Part shown: one piece after another, positions 1 to 7,049 of the stretch
How positions within the stretch are numbered: position 1 is the stretch's first letter
Layout of the letters: each line of letters opens with the position of its first letter
Assembly (NCBI GenBank): GCA_900547645.1
Contig: URHP01000057.1
Location: forward strand, 1-10,320
Direction: 5' to 3'
Source: an uncultured Eubacteriales bacterium
GTDB taxonomy: Bacteria > Bacillota > Clostridia > Christensenellales > Borkfalkiaceae
Length of the DNA stretch: 10,320 nucleotides
Notes under the pieces: model-generated
What the model was told of the DNA's origin: nothing
Databases searched by the model: none
The model's input: only the letters and a program-made list of their open reading frames with translations
Translations under genes and position numbers: made by a program

Positions 1-1
1 C

Positions 2-181
2 CTTACGGGCGCGGCGGCGTTTGTCGTGGGCGGCGAGGACAGCGGCGTCAGGCGGCTCACGCGCGAGAAGTGCGACGGCGTTCTGTCCATCCCGCTTTTC
101 GGGCAGGTCAATTCGCTCAACGCCTCCGTTGCGCTCGGGATCGCCGTCTATGAGGTGGTACGTGCAAGATTGGAAAAATGA
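2..181 (+). CDS. rlmB: 23S rRNA 2'-O-methyltransferase, RlmB/TrmH (SpoU) family, C-terminal fragment
   Basis: Only the last 59 codons lie in the window; the 5' part is upstream. The visible residues contain two hallmark SPOUT-class motifs: VVGGEDSGVRRL (around residues 8–19 of the fragment), matching the S-adenosylmethionine-binding knot segment, and LSIPLFGQVNSLNASVA, matching SpoU motif 3 with its Asn-Ser-Leu-Asn core. This family methylates a ribose 2'-OH in 23S rRNA (the G2251 position for RlmB); TrmH-type tRNA methylases share these motifs, so the exact substrate is inferred. The TGA stop at 179–181 lies inside the next gene, whose start codon is about 30 nt upstream of it, so the two are probably translationally coupled. 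In Bacillus subtilis rlmB also lies just upstream of sigH, which supports the assignment. Confidence 0.88.
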   Translation, partial: LTGAAAFVVGGEDSGVRRLTREKCDGVLSIPLFGQVNSLNASVALGIAVYEVVRARLEK

Positions 182-734
182 GACGGATGAGTCGCTCGCG
201 GCGCGCGCGCAGGCGGGCGAGGAGGGAGCGGAAGCGGAGCTGCTCAACCGCTATAAGAGCGCCGTCCGTGCCCGTGCCCGCAAATTTTTTCTGGAGGGCG
301 GCGAGACGGAAGATCTGGTGCAGGAGGGCATGATCGGTCTGTTTGCCGCTGTGCGCGCCTATCGGCAGGACGGCGGAAAGAGCTTTAAAAATTTTGCCTA
401 TCTGTGCGTTTCGCGGCGCATCTACGACGCGCTCCGCGCCGCGGGAAAGCTGCCGGAAGTCGAAGAACTCGATCCGGACAGCGTTCCGGAGGGCGGTACG
501 CCCGAAGATCTTCTGCTCGCGGGCGAATCGCTCGCGGAGTTCCGTTCGCGGCTCACGGGCGCGCTTTCCGACTTTGAATTCCGCGTCGTCACGCTGTGGC
601 TGGACGGCATGAGCTATGCCTCTATTGCGGAAACGACGGGCAAGGACCGCAAGAGCATCGACAACGCGCTCGCCCGCTCCAAGAAAAAACTGATGAATTC
701 CTTTCTTGCCGAACGGCAAAAGGAGAACAAATAA
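150..734 (+). CDS. sigH: RNA polymerase sigma-70 family factor, SigH-like
   Basis: This 194-residue protein (from ATG 150) has a two-domain sigma factor layout. Region 2 (about residues 30–95) includes EDLVQEGMIGLFAAVRAY, the core-polymerase and -10 recognition helix typical of SigH. Region 4 (about 135–182) includes LDGMSYASIAE and DRKSIDNALARSKKKL, closely matching the B. subtilis SigH helix-turn-helix. In the Firmicutes SigH drives early stationary-phase, sporulation or competence genes; that role here is inferred. It is somewhat shorter than B. subtilis SigH (218 aa), mainly between regions 2 and 4. The start is uncertain: ATG 150 has no good ribosome binding site, whereas GTG 162 (190 aa) has GAGGTG at 152–157 with a short 4-nt spacer. 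An upstream in-frame extension to 21 would run through rlmB and is unlikely. The gene overlaps rlmB and ends 3 nt before dnaX. Confidence 0.85.
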   Translation: MRWYVQDWKNETDESLAARAQAGEEGAEAELLNRYKSAVRARARKFFLEGGETEDLVQEGMIGLFAAVRAYRQDGGKSFKNFAYLCVSRRIYDALRAAGKLPEVEELDPDSVPEGGTPEDLLLAGESLAEFRSRLTGALSDFEFRVVTLWLDGMSYASIAETTGKDRKSIDNALARSKKKLMNSFLAERQKENK

Positions 735-737
735 GCT

Positions 738-2486
738 ATGGCACATCTTTCCCTCTATCGCAAATACCGCCCCGCGACCTTTGATCAGATCGTGCGGCAG
801 GAGCACGTCGTCCGCGTTCTCACCAACCAGATCGCGCGCGGCGAAGTGGGGCACGCCTATCTCTTTACCGGTCCGCGCGGAACGGGCAAGACGAGCGTGG
901 CGCGCATCTTTGCGCGTGCCGTCAACTGCGAGCATCCCGTGAACGGTTCGCCCTGCGGGACGTGTGCCGCCTGCCGCGCGCTGTCGGAAAACTCCCTCGA
1001 TATTTCGGAGATCGACGCCGCGTCCAACAACGGCGTGAACGAGATGCGCGATCTGAGGGAGAAGGTGCAGTATCCTCCCGTTTCCGGCAAGTATAAAGTC
1101 TATATCATCGACGAAGTTCACATGCTCACGGACAGCGCCTTCAACGCGCTTTTAAAGACGCTCGAGGAGCCGCCCGCGCACGCTATTTTTATTCTCGCCA
1201 CCACCGAACCGCACAAGATCCCCGCGACCATTCTCTCGCGCTGCATGCGGCTGGATTTCAAGCTCATTCCCGAAGAAGATCTGGAAAAGCACCTTGCGGG
1301 AATTCTCGACGGGATGGGCAGGGCCTATGAAAAAGAGGCGGTCGCCGCCATTGCCCGTGCGGGCGCGGGGAGCGACAGAGACATGCTCTCCATTGCGGAA
1401 ATGTGCCTTGCCTACGGGGACAAGCTCACCTACGCGGGCGTGACGAGCGTGCTCGGTTCGGCGGACTTTGCCACGAATGCGAAGCTCGTCGCCGCGCTGC
1501 TGGCGGCGGATATGCCGACCGCGCTCACGGCGACCGAAGAAGCGCTTGCCGCGGGAAAGGGCGTGGGCGTGCTGCTGAAGGACATTCTGGAACTGCTGAA
1601 CGAGGTCGCGATCGCCAAAATGTGCAAGAACGCCGAGAAGCTGCTCGCGCTGCCGAAGGAATTTTTTGCGGAGGTCAGGCGCATTGCGGACGGCGCGGAC
1701 GGACGGGCGATCCTGCGGGCGACGGAGATCTTCACAAAGACGGAGAACGAGCTGCGCTATGCTTCTTCGCCGCGCATTTCGCTGGAGACCGCGATCCTGC
1801 GCGCCGCCATGCCGCAGACCGACCTCGATGCGGACGCGCTTCTGTTGCGCGTCTCTGCGCTGGAAAAACGGCTTGCGCAGGCGGCTTCGGGCGCGCCGGC
1901 GGGCATTCCTGCAACTGCAGCGCCCGCGCCGCAGCCCGCTCCCGCGAAAGAACCGGAGACGAGAAAGCCGGCGAGGGCGGAGGATGAACTTCCTCCGCTT
2001 CCGGAACCGCCGCCCGAGGACGACGTTCCGCCGTGGGAAGAAGTACGGCGGGAAGCCGCGCCCGCTGCCGCGGTAAAGCCGCCGCGCGTGCGTACGGAAG
2101 AACCCGATGCCGCGCCCTTCGCTCCCGCTGCGCCTTTATCCGGCACACCGGCGGCGCCTTCCGTTCCGGATGATTCGCCGGAGGCGGTGTTCGGGCTGTT
2201 CCTGCGCCGTCTCAGGAAACTTCCCAAGAGCGGCGTGGCGTATGCGCTGTGCCGCGATCTGGCGCCGTCGAAGGAGGGCGGAACGCTCGTGCTGACGACG
2301 GACGTCAGGACGGTCGCCGATACTTTGAACGGGGAAAGGCACCGTTCCGTCATGCAGGAAGTGTTTGAGGAACTCGGCGTTTCGCAGTTCGAAGTGCGCT
2401 ATGTTTCCGCCGGACATGCGGAGGAAAAGGACGGCGTTCAGAAGTTGAAAGAAGATTTTGCGGGTTATCCCATAGAAGTAAAGTAA
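738..2486 (+). CDS. dnaX: DNA polymerase III clamp-loader subunit gamma/tau (DnaX)
   Basis: The protein has 582 residues, near the usual Firmicutes length (563 in B. subtilis). It is the ATPase motor of the clamp loader and, as tau, links polymerase and helicase at the replication fork. The AAA+ module shows RKYRP near the N-terminus, Walker A GPRGTGKT (45–52), a zinc site with Cys64, Cys73, Cys76 and Cys79, Walker B VYIIDEVH (121–128), sensor 1 LATTEPHK (153–160) and the SRC arginine-finger motif (167–169). The collar domain follows to about 370. Residues about 380–476 form a Pro/Ala/Glu-rich, low-complexity linker containing DDVPPWEE near 428, and a C-terminal domain of about 100 residues ends the protein. 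AGGAG at 720–724 precedes the ATG. I see no obvious A-run slippery site for programmed frameshifting, so only the full-length form is supported. It sits 3 nt after the sigma gene and 13 nt before ybaB. Confidence 0.96.
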   Translation: MAHLSLYRKYRPATFDQIVRQEHVVRVLTNQIARGEVGHAYLFTGPRGTGKTSVARIFARAVNCEHPVNGSPCGTCAACRALSENSLDISEIDAASNNGVNEMRDLREKVQYPPVSGKYKVYIIDEVHMLTDSAFNALLKTLEEPPAHAIFILATTEPHKIPATILSRCMRLDFKLIPEEDLEKHLAGILDGMGRAYEKEAVAAIARAGAGSDRDMLSIAEMCLAYGDKLTYAGVTSVLGSADFATNAKLVAALLAADMPTALTATEEALAAGKGVGVLLKDILELLNEVAIAKMCKNAEKLLALPKEFFAEVRRIADGADGRAILRATEIFTKTENELRYASSPRISLETAILRAAMPQTDLDADALLLRVSALEKRLAQAASGAPAGIPATAAPAPQPAPAKEPETRKPARAEDELPPLPEPPPEDDVPPWEEVRREAAPAAAVKPPRVRTEEPDAAPFAPAAPLSGTPAAPSVPDDSPEAVFGLFLRRLRKLPKSGVAYALCRDLAPSKEGGTLVLTTDVRTVADTLNGERHRSVMQEVFEELGVSQFEVRYVSAGHAEEKDGVQKLKEDFAGYPIEVK

Positions 2487-2499
2487 ATTCGGAGGAAAT

Positions 2500-2841
2500 A
2501 TGGCAGGATTCAACAGAGGCGGCATGGGGGGCGCGGGAATGCAGAACCTCATGAAGCAGGCGCAGAAGATGCAGGAAGAGATGCAGGCAACGGAAAAGCT
2601 CCTCGACGAGTGGGAGATCGTCGGCACGGCGGGCGGCGAGGCGGTCGTCGTCTATATGAACGCCAAGAAGATCATCGACGGCATCGAGATCGACAAGTCG
2701 GTCATCGATCCCGAGGACGAGGAGATGCTGGAGGATCTCGTCATGGCGGCGATTCTGGACGGCTACAAGAAGGCGGATGCCGTCTATCAGGAAAAAATGG
2801 GTAAGTTCGGCGCCATGGGCGGCATGGGAGGTCTTCTGTAA
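2500..2841 (+). CDS. ybaB: Nucleoid-associated protein, YbaB/EbfC family
   Basis: This small protein (113 aa) is typical in length and sequence for the YbaB/EbfC DNA-binding family, which forms homodimers that bind DNA with little sequence specificity. A Gly/Met-rich N-terminus (MAGFNRGGMGGAGMQ) leads into a helix containing MKQAQKMQEEMQ. A beta-sheet core follows with GTAGGEAVVVYMN and IDGIEIDKSVIDPEDEEMLEDL, and the protein ends in a Gly/Met-rich tail (GAMGGMGGLL) that is common in the family. GGAGG lies about 6 nt before the ATG. The position between dnaX and recR is the conserved one in most bacteria (B. subtilis yaaK). The stop codon is immediately followed by the recR GTG start, so translation of the two is probably coupled. 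Confidence 0.95.
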   Translation: MAGFNRGGMGGAGMQNLMKQAQKMQEEMQATEKLLDEWEIVGTAGGEAVVVYMNAKKIIDGIEIDKSVIDPEDEEMLEDLVMAAILDGYKKADAVYQEKMGKFGAMGGMGGLL

Positions 2842-3435
2842 GTGGAAGTCTTTATCGAGCCGATCGGGCGGCTGATGAACGAGTTTTCCAAACTTCCCGG
2901 CGTCGGCAAGAAGACGGCGCAGCGGTATGCTTACAAGGTCATCGGCATGTCGGAAAGCGAGGCGCGCGCCTTTGCGGACGCCATCGTGGACGTCAAGCGG
3001 CGCGTGCGCTTCTGTAAGATCTGCGGAAATTTCACGGAAGACGAGATCTGCGACGTCTGCAAGACGCGCGATAAGTCCACCATCTGCGTCGTCAAGGAGC
3101 CCAAAGACGTCATCGCGCTGGAAAAACTGCACGAATACAAGGGCGTGTACCATGTCCTGCACGGCGTGATCGATCCGATGAACGGCGTTTCGCCCAACGA
3201 CATCCGCATCCGCGAGCTTCTCGGGCGCGTAAACGAGGGCGGCGTGAAGGAAGTCATCATGGCGACCAATCCCGACGTGGAGGGCGAGGCGACGGCAATG
3301 TACATTGCAAAACTGCTGAAACCGCTCGGCGTCGTCGTCACGCGTATTTCGCGCGGGGTGCCCGTCGGTTCGGAACTCGAATATGCGGACGAGGTGACGC
3401 TCTCGCGGGCGCTCCTCGAAAGGAAACAGATATGA
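2842..3435 (+). CDS. recR: Recombination mediator protein RecR
   Basis: RecR works with RecO (and RecF) to load RecA onto single-stranded DNA at gaps during recombinational repair. All landmarks are present in 197 residues, the normal length (about 198). An N-terminal helix-hairpin-helix carries [14 protein letters not shown] (18–31), a four-cysteine zinc finger uses Cys58, Cys61, Cys70 and Cys73, and the Toprim domain contains VVKEPKDV (83–90) and [10 protein letters not shown] (143–152). The C-terminal [13 protein letters not shown] segment (171–183) is strongly conserved. The start is GTG directly abutting the ybaB TAA, with GGGAGGTC at 2828–2835 serving as the ribosome binding site inside the end of ybaB. 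The stop overlaps the gpsA start by 4 nt (ATGA). Confidence 0.97.
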   Translation: MEVFIEPIGRLMNEFSKLPGVGKKTAQRYAYKVIGMSESEARAFADAIVDVKRRVRFCKICGNFTEDEICDVCKTRDKSTICVVKEPKDVIALEKLHEYKGVYHVLHGVIDPMNGVSPNDIRIRELLGRVNEGGVKEVIMATNPDVEGEATAMYIAKLLKPLGVVVTRISRGVPVGSELEYADEVTLSRALLERKQI

Positions 3436-4406
3436 AAATTTCCGTACTCGGCTGCGGGCGCTGGGGTTCCTTCATTGCGTGGTATCTGACGCAGCGCGGC
3501 AATCAGGTGACGAGCTGGGGACCGGAGGGGGATCCCTCCTACGAAGTCCTCAGACAGACGGGCGCAAACGATTACGTCCGTCTGGACGAGCGGATCACGC
3601 TCACATGCGATCTGGAGCGGGCGGTGACGACGGCGGAACTCATCGTCATCTCCATCAGTTCGCAGGGGCTGCGCGGATTTATGCGGCGCGTCATGCAGTT
3701 CCCCGTGTCCGACAAGGCCTTCGTGCTGTGCATGAAGGGGATCGAGACGGGTACGGGCAAGCGTCTTTCGCAGATCCTGGTCGAGAGCGGCGTTTCGCCC
3801 GATCGGATCGCCGTCTGGGTGGGGCCCGGTCACATTCAGAGCTTTGTGCAGGGGATCCCGAACTGCATGGTCATCGATTCGGAAAGCGAGGCGCTCAAGA
3901 TCCGCCTTGTGGACAGCTTCAAAAGCGATCTCATCCGCTTTTATTACGGGAACGATCTGCTCGGCACCGAGATCGGGGCGGCGGCGAAAAACGTCATGGG
4001 CATCGCGGCGGGCATCCTCGACGTCCTGTGCGTGCCGCTGAAGGGACCGCTCATGTCGCGCGGCGCGCGCGAGGTCGCCCGTCTCATCAAGGCGATGGGC
4101 GGCAACGAGCTTTCCGCCTACGGGCTTGCGCATCTGGGGGACTATGAGACGACGCTCTTTTCCCGCTATTCGCACAACCGTATGTACGGCGAGATGCTGG
4201 CAAAGGGGCAGCGCTTTGAAAAGCTCGCCGAAGGCGTCGCAACGTCGGAGGCGATGAAGCTGCTTGGGGAACAATACGGCGTCGATCTGCCCATCACCAA
4301 GGCGGTATATGCCGTTTGCTACGGCTCGGGCGATGACGCGGCGCGCTGCAAAGAGGAGATCGGAAAGCTCTTCAAACGCAGTACAAAGGCGGAAATGTAC
4401 GAGTGA
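3432..4406 (+). CDS. gpsA: NAD(P)-dependent glycerol-3-phosphate dehydrogenase (GpsA family, somewhat divergent)
   Basis: The enzyme reduces dihydroxyacetone phosphate to sn-glycerol-3-phosphate, the backbone of membrane phospholipids, in the cytoplasm. The 324-residue protein has the N-terminal dinucleotide-binding GCGRWGSF (7–14), MKGIETGTG (101–109) with the conserved Lys102, and [15 protein letters not shown] (181–195) with the likely catalytic Lys186. Further family segments are [15 protein letters not shown] (209–223), [19 protein letters not shown] (235–253) with Asp237, and EGVATSEA (267–274). Two motifs depart from the usual form: the first glycine loop (commonly GAGSWGT) and GPGHIQSF (131–138), where most members have GPSHAEE or GPSFAKE. 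Catalytic residues are retained, so activity is expected. It could be a paralogue alongside a canonical gpsA elsewhere. Its ATG overlaps the recR stop, making it the last gene of the tight operon. Confidence 0.85.
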   Translation: MKISVLGCGRWGSFIAWYLTQRGNQVTSWGPEGDPSYEVLRQTGANDYVRLDERITLTCDLERAVTTAELIVISISSQGLRGFMRRVMQFPVSDKAFVLCMKGIETGTGKRLSQILVESGVSPDRIAVWVGPGHIQSFVQGIPNCMVIDSESEALKIRLVDSFKSDLIRFYYGNDLLGTEIGAAAKNVMGIAAGILDVLCVPLKGPLMSRGAREVARLIKAMGGNELSAYGLAHLGDYETTLFSRYSHNRMYGEMLAKGQRFEKLAEGVATSEAMKLLGEQYGVDLPITKAVYAVCYGSGDDAARCKEEIGKLFKRSTKAEMYE

Positions 4407-4429
4407 AAGCCAATTTATCCGCCATTTCA

Positions 4430-4454
4430 TAGTATTATGCGTGACATAATACTA
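4430..4454. repeat. Perfect 10-bp inverted repeat between gpsA and the YcxB-like gene
   Basis: TAGTATTATG (4430–4439) and CATAATACTA (4445–4454) are exact reverse complements separated by 5 nt. The arms are AT-rich and no T-run follows on either strand, so this is not an ordinary intrinsic terminator. The right arm contains CATAAT preceded by TGA, which resembles an extended -10 element for the gene starting at 4471, but no -35 is visible at the right distance. An operator overlapping a weak promoter is the simplest reading; an mRNA-processing hairpin is the alternative. Confidence 0.6.
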
Positions 4455-4470
4455 CAAAAAGGGGAGAACT

Positions 4471-5064
4471 ATGGAAGAATTTTCTGCCAATGAAGGGGAA
4501 CGACAGGACGTTCCTTCGGCGCAGGAGACGGAACGCGCTGCGCAGACGCCCTGCGTCAGGACGCGCGTCACGGTGGACAATGCGCTGCAAAAGCGTATTT
4601 TCAAGAGGGTGCGGGCGGTCTTACTCGGCATGACGATCGTCGGCTTCGCCATGCTCATTGCATACGTCGTGCTCTATGTCGTCACGGACGAGGGGCGTAC
4701 CTTGCCCGACGGATTCTGGCTGGACGCTCTCTTGTGGTTCGGCGCCCTTTGTGCCGGCATGGGGCTTGTTGCGTTCATTTCAAGCGGCAGGGCAAACAAA
4801 AAACAGCTTTCGCTGTGCCTCGTCAATGAATATGAATTTCGTGCCGAGGGGCTCGTCATCAACGATTACCGTTCGGGTGAGCACGTCTCCACGTCGCGTC
4901 TGAAGTATTCGGATTTTGAAAAGATCAAGGAGAGTAAGGAATTTTTTCTGCTCTATCCAAACCGCGTGACCGCCTATCCCGTTGACAAAACGCTGCTCTC
5001 CGAGGAAGAATGCGCCCTGCTGCGAACGTTTTTCCGGCTTCCTGCAAGGCAGAAGAAAAAATAA
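4471..5064 (+). CDS. Two-helix membrane protein with YcxB-like C-terminal domain
   Basis: This 197-residue protein has a charged, polar N-terminal region (1–46), two predicted transmembrane helices (about 50–72 and 84–104) joined by a short loop, and a soluble C-terminal domain. The latter contains LSLCLVNEYEFRAEGLVIND followed by the pattern LKYSDFEKIKESKEFFLLYP. That pattern (a strand, W/YSDI-like turn, then FFLLYP) is characteristic of the YcxB-like domain seen in many small Firmicutes membrane proteins of unknown function. I therefore infer family resemblance but no activity. AGGGGAG at 4460–4466 precedes the ATG by 4 nt. It lies 64 nt after gpsA with no convincing terminator between them, so it may be read through from the housekeeping operon, driven from the inverted repeat just upstream, or both. 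A strong hairpin terminator follows about 50 nt downstream. Confidence 0.8.
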   Translation: MEEFSANEGERQDVPSAQETERAAQTPCVRTRVTVDNALQKRIFKRVRAVLLGMTIVGFAMLIAYVVLYVVTDEGRTLPDGFWLDALLWFGALCAGMGLVAFISSGRANKKQLSLCLVNEYEFRAEGLVINDYRSGEHVSTSRLKYSDFEKIKESKEFFLLYPNRVTAYPVDKTLLSEEECALLRTFFRLPARQKKK

Positions 5065-5115
5065 GGTACGTACATTCGGAAATTTACCGGATAGCATTGC
5101 AGCTTTTATAAAGAA

Positions 5116-5154
5116 CGCCGCGCGCCGCCCCAAAGGGCGGCGCGCGGCGCTTTT
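5116..5154 (+). terminator. Very GC-rich hairpin terminator, possibly bidirectional
   Basis: A perfect 15-bp stem of only G and C (5116–5130 with 5135–5149) closes a CAAA loop and is followed by C and TTTT on the plus strand. This ends the transcript of the gene at 4471–5064. On the minus strand the same stem is followed by TTCTTTAT, so it may also end the convergent tRNA-Val transcript, for which no better terminator is visible. Confidence 0.82.
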
Positions 5155-5235
5155 CCGGGTAATCCCGGATAAAAAATGAAACCCCACACATCGGCGCATT
5201 CGGACGGGACCTTCGGCACGATATACAGGGTTCGA

Positions 5236-5312
<77 letters not shown>

Positions 5313-5325
5313 ATGGACAACGGCT

Positions 5326-5354
5326 ATCATACTAAAAATTCACGTGCTTGTCAA
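5326..5354 (-). promoter_or_regulatory. Sigma-A promoter of tRNA-Val
   Basis: On the minus strand a perfect -35 TTGACA (5354–5349) is separated by 17 nt from a -10 TATGAT (5331–5326, five of six consensus bases). The predicted transcription start near 5319 gives a 5' leader of only about 7 nt before the mature tRNA, as expected for a strong stable-RNA promoter. A second TTGACA at 5390–5385 has no partner at 16–18 nt. Confidence 0.8.
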
Positions 5355-5439
5355 GCGTTCTGCACCGATTATGCAAGAATTTTTTGTCAAAAAACGGATT
5401 TTTCACCCAAAATATGCCCAACGTTTTTTTGTTACCCCC

Positions 5440-5468
5440 TTGACGGCGCGCGGATTCGGGAGTAAAAT
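5440..5468 (+). promoter_or_regulatory. Sigma-A promoter of the FAD oxidoreductase/ferredoxin reductase operon
   Basis: TTGACG (5440–5445) and TAAAAT (5463–5468) are each one base from consensus and separated by exactly 17 nt. Transcription should start near 5475, giving a leader of about 45 nt that contains a perfect GC palindrome (5486–5503) and AGGAGG (5508–5513) before the ATG at 5519. Confidence 0.78.
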
Positions 5469-5485
5469 ATAGGTGATTTATGGAC

Positions 5486-5503
5486 GGGCGGCGTACGCCG
5501 CCC
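5486..5503. repeat. 18-bp perfect GC palindrome in the operon leader
   Basis: GGGCGGCGTACGCCGCCC is its own reverse complement. In RNA it would make a 7-bp G/C stem with a GUAC loop, placed about 11 nt after the predicted transcription start and 5 nt before the AGGAGG ribosome binding site. It could be a repressor operator acting on DNA or a leader hairpin protecting the message or affecting ribosome access; no T-run follows, so it is not a terminator. Confidence 0.65.
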
Positions 5504-5518
5504 GAAGAGGAGGGACCG

Positions 5519-7048
5519 ATGAAAGCAAAATACGATGCGGTCGTCATCGGCGCGGGCAACGGCGGGCTTGCCTCCGCGGTGCGGCTTGCACAGGCAGGCA
5601 TGAAGACGTTGCTGGTCGAAAAGCACAATCTCCCGGGCGGGTTTGCGACCAGCTTCCGCCGCGGCAGATTTGAATTCGAAGCGTCGCTGCACGAACTGAA
5701 CGACTTCGGCGCGGCGGACAACGCGGGCGATCTGCGCGTGCTGTTCGACGAGCTCGGCGTGACGAACAAGATCGAATGGCTGCCCATTCCGGACGCGTAC
5801 CGCGTCATCTGTAAGGCAGAGGGGCTGGATGCGACAATGCCGTTCGGCGTGGAAGCGTTCGTCAGAAAGATGGAGAGCTACGTTCCCGGAAGCGCCAAGG
5901 CGACGCGCAGGTTCTTCGATCTTGCGGAAGAAGTGCGCCTCGCGCAGGCGTACAGCAATTCGGTGAACGGCAAGACGGATTCCAAATATATGGTGGAGCA
6001 TTACGGCAACTTTGTGCGCTGCGGATCCTATTCCGTCAACGAAGTGCTGAAAGTGATCGGAATGCCCGCCAAGGCGCGGGACATCATGGGCGCCTATTGG
6101 TGCTATCTGGGAGCCAATCTCGATGACATGAGTTTTGCGCACTATGCATCCATGGTCAACCGCTATATTCTGCGCGGGGCGATGATGCCCAAGTCCCGCT
6201 CGCACGAAATTTCGCTTGCATTTGTCGAACGTATCCTCGAATTGGGCGGGGAAGTGCTGATGAACACGGAAGCGGTGAAGATCGAAACGAATGAAGACGG
6301 CGTCTGCGGCGTCGTGCTGGATGACGGAACGCAGATCGAGACACGCCACGTCGTAGCCAACTGTTCGCCGCACGTCGTGTACGGGAAGCTGATGGACGCG
6401 CCGCCCGAACGCGCCGTGCGCGCCGCGAACGCGCGTAAGTTCTCGGGCAGGGGACTGTGTATGTTTTTGGGATTGGATGCCGATGCGGACGAACTCGGCA
6501 TTGAAAATCACAACTATTTCCTGTATGACACGATGGATTCCGTTGCACAGTATGAGAAGATGCGCACCATCCGGGGAAACAACGTGCAGGCGACCGTATG
6601 CCTCAACCGCGCCGATCCGGACTGCTCGCCCAAAGGGACTGCCATGATGTACTTTACTACATTATATATGTCGGACGATTGGGCGAATGTTGCGCCGCAG
6701 GATTATTTCAAGACAAAGACGTATGTTGCGAATAAGATGATCGACCGCTTCGAACGGGATACGGGCGCGAAGCTGCGCGGTCATATCGAGGAGATCTCCG
6801 TTGCCACGCCGATGACCTATGCGCGTTACTGCGGACATCCGCAGGGCGTGATCTACGGGTATGAGTCGCAGTATTGGGACGGACTCATGCCGCGGCTTCA
6901 GATGATGGGCGAGGACTACGAAAACGGCGTGCGCGGTCTGCGCTTTGCAAGCGGCTATGCGATGCGTCTTTCGGGCTATTCGAGCGCTTACCATGCGGGC
7001 GACATTTCCGGTCGGCAGACGGTCGGCGACATCAAGAGGGAGGGCTGA
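5519..7048 (+). CDS. NAD(P)/FAD-dependent oxidoreductase, CrtI/phytoene desaturase-like (COG1233)
   Basis: The 509-residue protein begins with a Rossmann FAD-binding motif, YDAVVIGAGNGGLASA (5–20), then the ribose-binding LLVEK with Glu34 and LPGGFATSF (38–46). The body contains HNYFLYDT (331–338) and TPMTYARYCGHPQGVIYGYE (430–449), both recognisable in the COG1233 group that includes carotenoid desaturases, isomerases and retinol saturase. The C-terminal flavin motif is modified: GLRFASGYAMRLSGYSSAYH replaces the usual AGAW...GGGVPGA type. Substrate is unknown. No phytoene synthase or other carotenoid gene is nearby, so carotenoid synthesis is not supported. ATG 5519 is chosen because AGGAGG lies 5 nt upstream; an in-frame ORF extends upstream to 5480 but this would include the palindrome and lacks a ribosome binding site. 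It ends 1 nt before the reductase gene, so the two are co-transcribed and probably partner proteins. Confidence 0.85.
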   Translation: MKAKYDAVVIGAGNGGLASAVRLAQAGMKTLLVEKHNLPGGFATSFRRGRFEFEASLHELNDFGAADNAGDLRVLFDELGVTNKIEWLPIPDAYRVICKAEGLDATMPFGVEAFVRKMESYVPGSAKATRRFFDLAEEVRLAQAYSNSVNGKTDSKYMVEHYGNFVRCGSYSVNEVLKVIGMPAKARDIMGAYWCYLGANLDDMSFAHYASMVNRYILRGAMMPKSRSHEISLAFVERILELGGEVLMNTEAVKIETNEDGVCGVVLDDGTQIETRHVVANCSPHVVYGKLMDAPPERAVRAANARKFSGRGLCMFLGLDADADELGIENHNYFLYDTMDSVAQYEKMRTIRGNNVQATVCLNRADPDCSPKGTAMMYFTTLYMSDDWANVAPQDYFKTKTYVANKMIDRFERDTGAKLRGHIEEISVATPMTYARYCGHPQGVIYGYESQYWDGLMPRLQMMGEDYENGVRGLRFASGYAMRLSGYSSAYHAGDISGRQTVGDIKREG

Positions 7049-7049
7049 T

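Noticed and set aside
738..2486. Programmed frameshift in dnaX producing a short gamma form
   Set aside because: No A-run slippery heptamer with a following stem was seen in the expected region; the full-length frame is continuous.
4388..4423. GGCGGA/TCCGCC inverted repeat at the end of gpsA as a terminator
   Set aside because: Six-base stem with a 24-nt loop and no T-run; partly inside coding sequence.
2931..4430. 499-codon minus-strand open frame opposite recR and gpsA
   Set aside because: Long antisense frames are common in GC-rich coding DNA; recR and gpsA on the other strand are clearly recognisable.
5154..5175. Second hairpin TCCGGG-TAAT-CCCGGA after the GC-rich terminator
   Set aside because: A 6-bp stem, but the adjacent A-run/T-run lies on the wrong side for a terminator on either strand, so no function can be supported.
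5368..5390. Second tRNA promoter: TTGACA (5390–5385) with CATAAT (5373–5368) on the minus strand
   Set aside because: The spacer is only 11 nt, too short for a sigma-A promoter.
5432..6511. 359-codon minus-strand open frame opposite the CrtI-like gene
   Set aside because: Composition is that of an antisense shadow (rich in His, Arg and Ala) with no recognisable motifs, and the opposite strand has a clear FAD enzyme with promoter and ribosome binding site.
5519..7048. Carotenoid biosynthesis cluster
   Set aside because: The enzyme is CrtI-like only at family level; no phytoene synthase, cyclase or isoprenoid gene is present and the neighbour is a ferredoxin-type reductase.
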